From positions 496,001 to 560,000 of the forward strand of contig JASISA010000019.1 in the NCBI GenBank assembly GCA_031771865.1: 64,000 bases of DNA, given 5' to 3'. The notes under the pieces are model-generated. The model was not told the DNA's origin and did no database searches. It saw only the letters and a program-made list of their open reading frames with translations. The translations under genes were made by a program, and so were the position numbers. Below, in pieces: positions 62,322 to 64,000 of the stretch; position 1 is the first letter of the stretch, and each line of letters begins with the position of its first letter. Origin of the DNA: Nothophaeocryptopus gaeumannii (taxonomy: Eukaryota > Ascomycota > Dothideomycetes > Mycosphaerellales > Mycosphaerellaceae).

Positions 62322-63608
62322 TCAGATGAGAACCTCTCTTGCCATATCGCCGGCGACATCGACGTTGTAAAGCCATCTCAGATCAATATCCGTCGTCTTC
62401 GTCCCGTCAGGCACCCAACCCGGCTTCCTCCTCTCATTCAGCTCCATCGTCAATGCCAGGACTTTATCGACTCTGCCCTGTCTATACGCTTGCCAATTCT
62501 CCACATATCCAGCAAGAATATCGAGGTGCTTCTCCACTCCTGGCTCTACTCTAGCTCTCACCACAGCCTTCTCAATGAGAATTGCCAGCGAATAAGCATC
62601 CTCAAAAGCCTGTGAGGCTCCCTGTCCTGCCGTCGGTGGGATAGCATGAGCGGCATCTCCAATGATAATTACCCTGCGTCCAGCAGAGCTCCATTTGCTG
62701 AGACGAGGCATTGCACAGTATGGCCAAATGAACATGCTCCATTTGTGAATAGAGTCAATTGCGCTGCGGACGAAAGGACTCCAGGAATCGTAGTTTCTTT
62801 TGAACAGTGCCTGCAATTGGTCTTTGTCGGCAATGAGAGCGTCCCACCCGGCTCTGTCTTGATCGGGGAAGGGAACCTGCATGCCAGCAAGTAGCTCAGA
62901 GCCTTCCGGGTTGTTTGGTGCTAGGACGAAAGTGCCGTTTGGTTCGTAGATTTGTGCCGGTAATGGGTAAGGGACTCTCGGGTCGTGAGGCTGTTCGGTT
63001 TCAGGCCACGCAATCTTGTTCGTCTGAGCTGCTCCAGTAATTCCGAGAAGCCCAGTGAATTTTGCCGAAACGTCTTCGATTGCGGCTCGGCGGACGTTGG
63101 AATGGATGCCATCAGCTCCGATCAAGACCTTGCTACTTGCTGTCTTTCCGTCGGCAAAAGCGAAGGTGACTTGCTCGGAGTTCTCTTCGACGACTCTGAC
63201 AAATTTCTTGCCATAGAAGATCTGGATATCTTTGCATTGGGCTGCCCTGTTCCGTAAGGCTTGCAAGAGAGCTTCGCGATAGACGCGCAGACCGTGGTAG
63301 CCGAACTTCTGTTGACTGCCGAAGTTATATTGATCAATGGTCGAATGCGAGGAGTCTTGGTAGACGACAGCATCGAAATCGAAGCCTTTCTGCTTGAGAC
63401 CGTCGTAGAGCCCGATCTGATCCAGAATTCTCAGAGAGTTGGGTGAAAGCATTAGAGCTCCCGCTGTGTGGCGCGAAGGGTCTCGCTTTTCATAGATGTT
63501 GCTAGAGATGCCTCTTTGGTTCAACGAAATGGCAAGAGAAAGGCCTGAGATGCCTCCGCCGATGATGGTGACGAGGGTAATGTTTGGCTCTGGAACAGTA
63601 TCTGCCAT
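62322..63608 (-). CDS. FAD-dependent class A monooxygenase, probable tailoring enzyme
   Basis: Single exon, 428 residues. The FAD-binding Rossmann motif VTIIGGGISGLSLAIS is at about residues 13-28, the DG motif is VLIGADGIHSNVRRA, and the second FAD motif is IIIGDAAHAIPPTAGQGASQAFED. These mark a PHBH-fold flavin hydroxylase like the one at 14954-16283, but the two are only distantly similar and this one has no intron and no C-terminal hydrophobic segment. It would hydroxylate or epoxidise a substrate with NAD(P)H and O2. Its place beside the MFS transporter and near the NRPS suggests modification of the NRPS product. Confidence 0.92.
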   Translation of the reverse strand: MADTVPEPNITLVTIIGGGISGLSLAISLNQRGISSNIYEKRDPSRHTAGALMLSPNSLRILDQIGLYDGLKQKGFDFDAVVYQDSSHSTIDQYNFGSQQKFGYHGLRVYREALLQALRNRAAQCKDIQIFYGKKFVRVVEENSEQVTFAFADGKTASSKVLIGADGIHSNVRRAAIEDVSAKFTGLLGITGAAQTNKIAWPETEQPHDPRVPYPLPAQIYEPNGTFVLAPNNPEGSELLAGMQVPFPDQDRAGWDALIADKDQLQALFKRNYDSWSPFVRSAIDSIHKWSMFIWPYCAMPRLSKWSSAGRRVIIIGDAAHAIPPTAGQGASQAFEDAYSLAILIEKAVVRARVEPGVEKHLDILAGYVENWQAYRQGRVDKVLALTMELNERRKPGWVPDGTKTTDIDLRWLYNVDVAGDMAREVLI

Positions 63609-64000
63609 ATCGATCGTTCTTCGAATTCAATTGGGGAGTGCTTGTATTCCTTGCGATGGTTATCGCGGGCCGATCAAGATCATCGTGTGTTTTTGAACAA
63701 ATGCGAAATTGTGCACAAGAAGACCTACATAGACCACTCCTGCCACATTGGGAATGACGGCATGTGTGTTGAGTGAGTGCAACTGAACGCTCCGAACGCC
63801 CTGAGGCTCAGCTTCCTTTCAGCTGCCAGCCAAAGTGCGACCGTGGAGGCTCCGTGGAGTGCAAGCGCCAGCCGTCAGTGCCACAAAGGGCGACACCAAC
63901 CGAACACTGCGCCTGCGATGCAATGTAGTGTGTATAGTCAGCAGCTTCGGCCGAAGATCCCGAATAGATTCACTTACTGAGTAAACCCTTCCATGCATGT
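63609..64000. other. Right-edge region upstream of the FAD monooxygenase
   Basis: 390 bp, presumably the promoter of the monooxygenase. A 67-codon plus-strand ORF (63777-63980) has no support. Whatever lies beyond the edge could extend the cluster. Confidence 0.45.

Noticed and set aside
1..64000. CRISPR arrays, insertion sequences, prophage or intact transposons
   Set aside because: No regularly spaced repeats, and no transposase, reverse transcriptase or integrase motif seen on either strand.

Overview
This is a 64 kb piece of nuclear DNA from a filamentous ascomycete. The gene content (fungal C2H2/fungal-TF regulator, HET-domain gene, multidomain NRPS, fungal Srp9/21, Mhr1) and the short 50-65 nt GT-AG introns point to a Dothideomycete, plausibly Mycosphaerellales; that placement is inference from protein style, not a database match. 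No CRISPR array, phage or bacterial-type operon is present.

Left half (1-33.4 kb) is mostly conserved housekeeping sequence: a PP2C phosphatase cut by the window edge, ESCRT-III Did4/Vps2, mitofusin Fzo1, a DUF676 lipase-like protein, a small two-PAH (Sin3-like) protein, a PQ-loop vacuolar transporter, Tdp1, a GNAT, a FAD monooxygenase, an intron-containing tRNA-Pro(TGG) with a second tRNA-like Pol III unit, a DUF1308 protein divergent from SRP9/21, a C2H2 regulator preceded by a 4.4 kb gene-free stretch, Dug3 and RPA3. Several genes were rebuilt from exons (did4, PAH protein, FAD monooxygenase, srp9, TF, rpa3) with phases that close exactly.

Middle (33.6-50.4 kb) is an accessory, decaying zone: an AAA+ ATPase pseudogene with stops and frameshifts, an SDR, an F-box-like gene, short hypothetical ORFs, a diverged direct repeat, a broken mpaB/rubber-oxygenase-like (DUF2236) gene, a tandem duplication of a small secreted-protein gene (one intact, one frameshifted), a perfect 33-bp inverted repeat directly after mhr1 (the only clear housekeeping gene here), a HET gene whose spliced form ends in a transmembrane helix, a divergent small membrane coiled-coil gene, and a TauD dioxygenase pseudogene.

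Right end (50.4-64 kb) looks like a secondary-metabolite locus: an NRPS of T-C-A-T-C order, two secreted proteins (a small Cys-containing one and a GH18 enzyme), a DHA1-type MFS transporter and a class A FAD monooxygenase. The NRPS, transporter and monooxygenase form a plausible synthesis, tailoring and export set; no pathway regulator is visible and the cluster may continue past the right edge.
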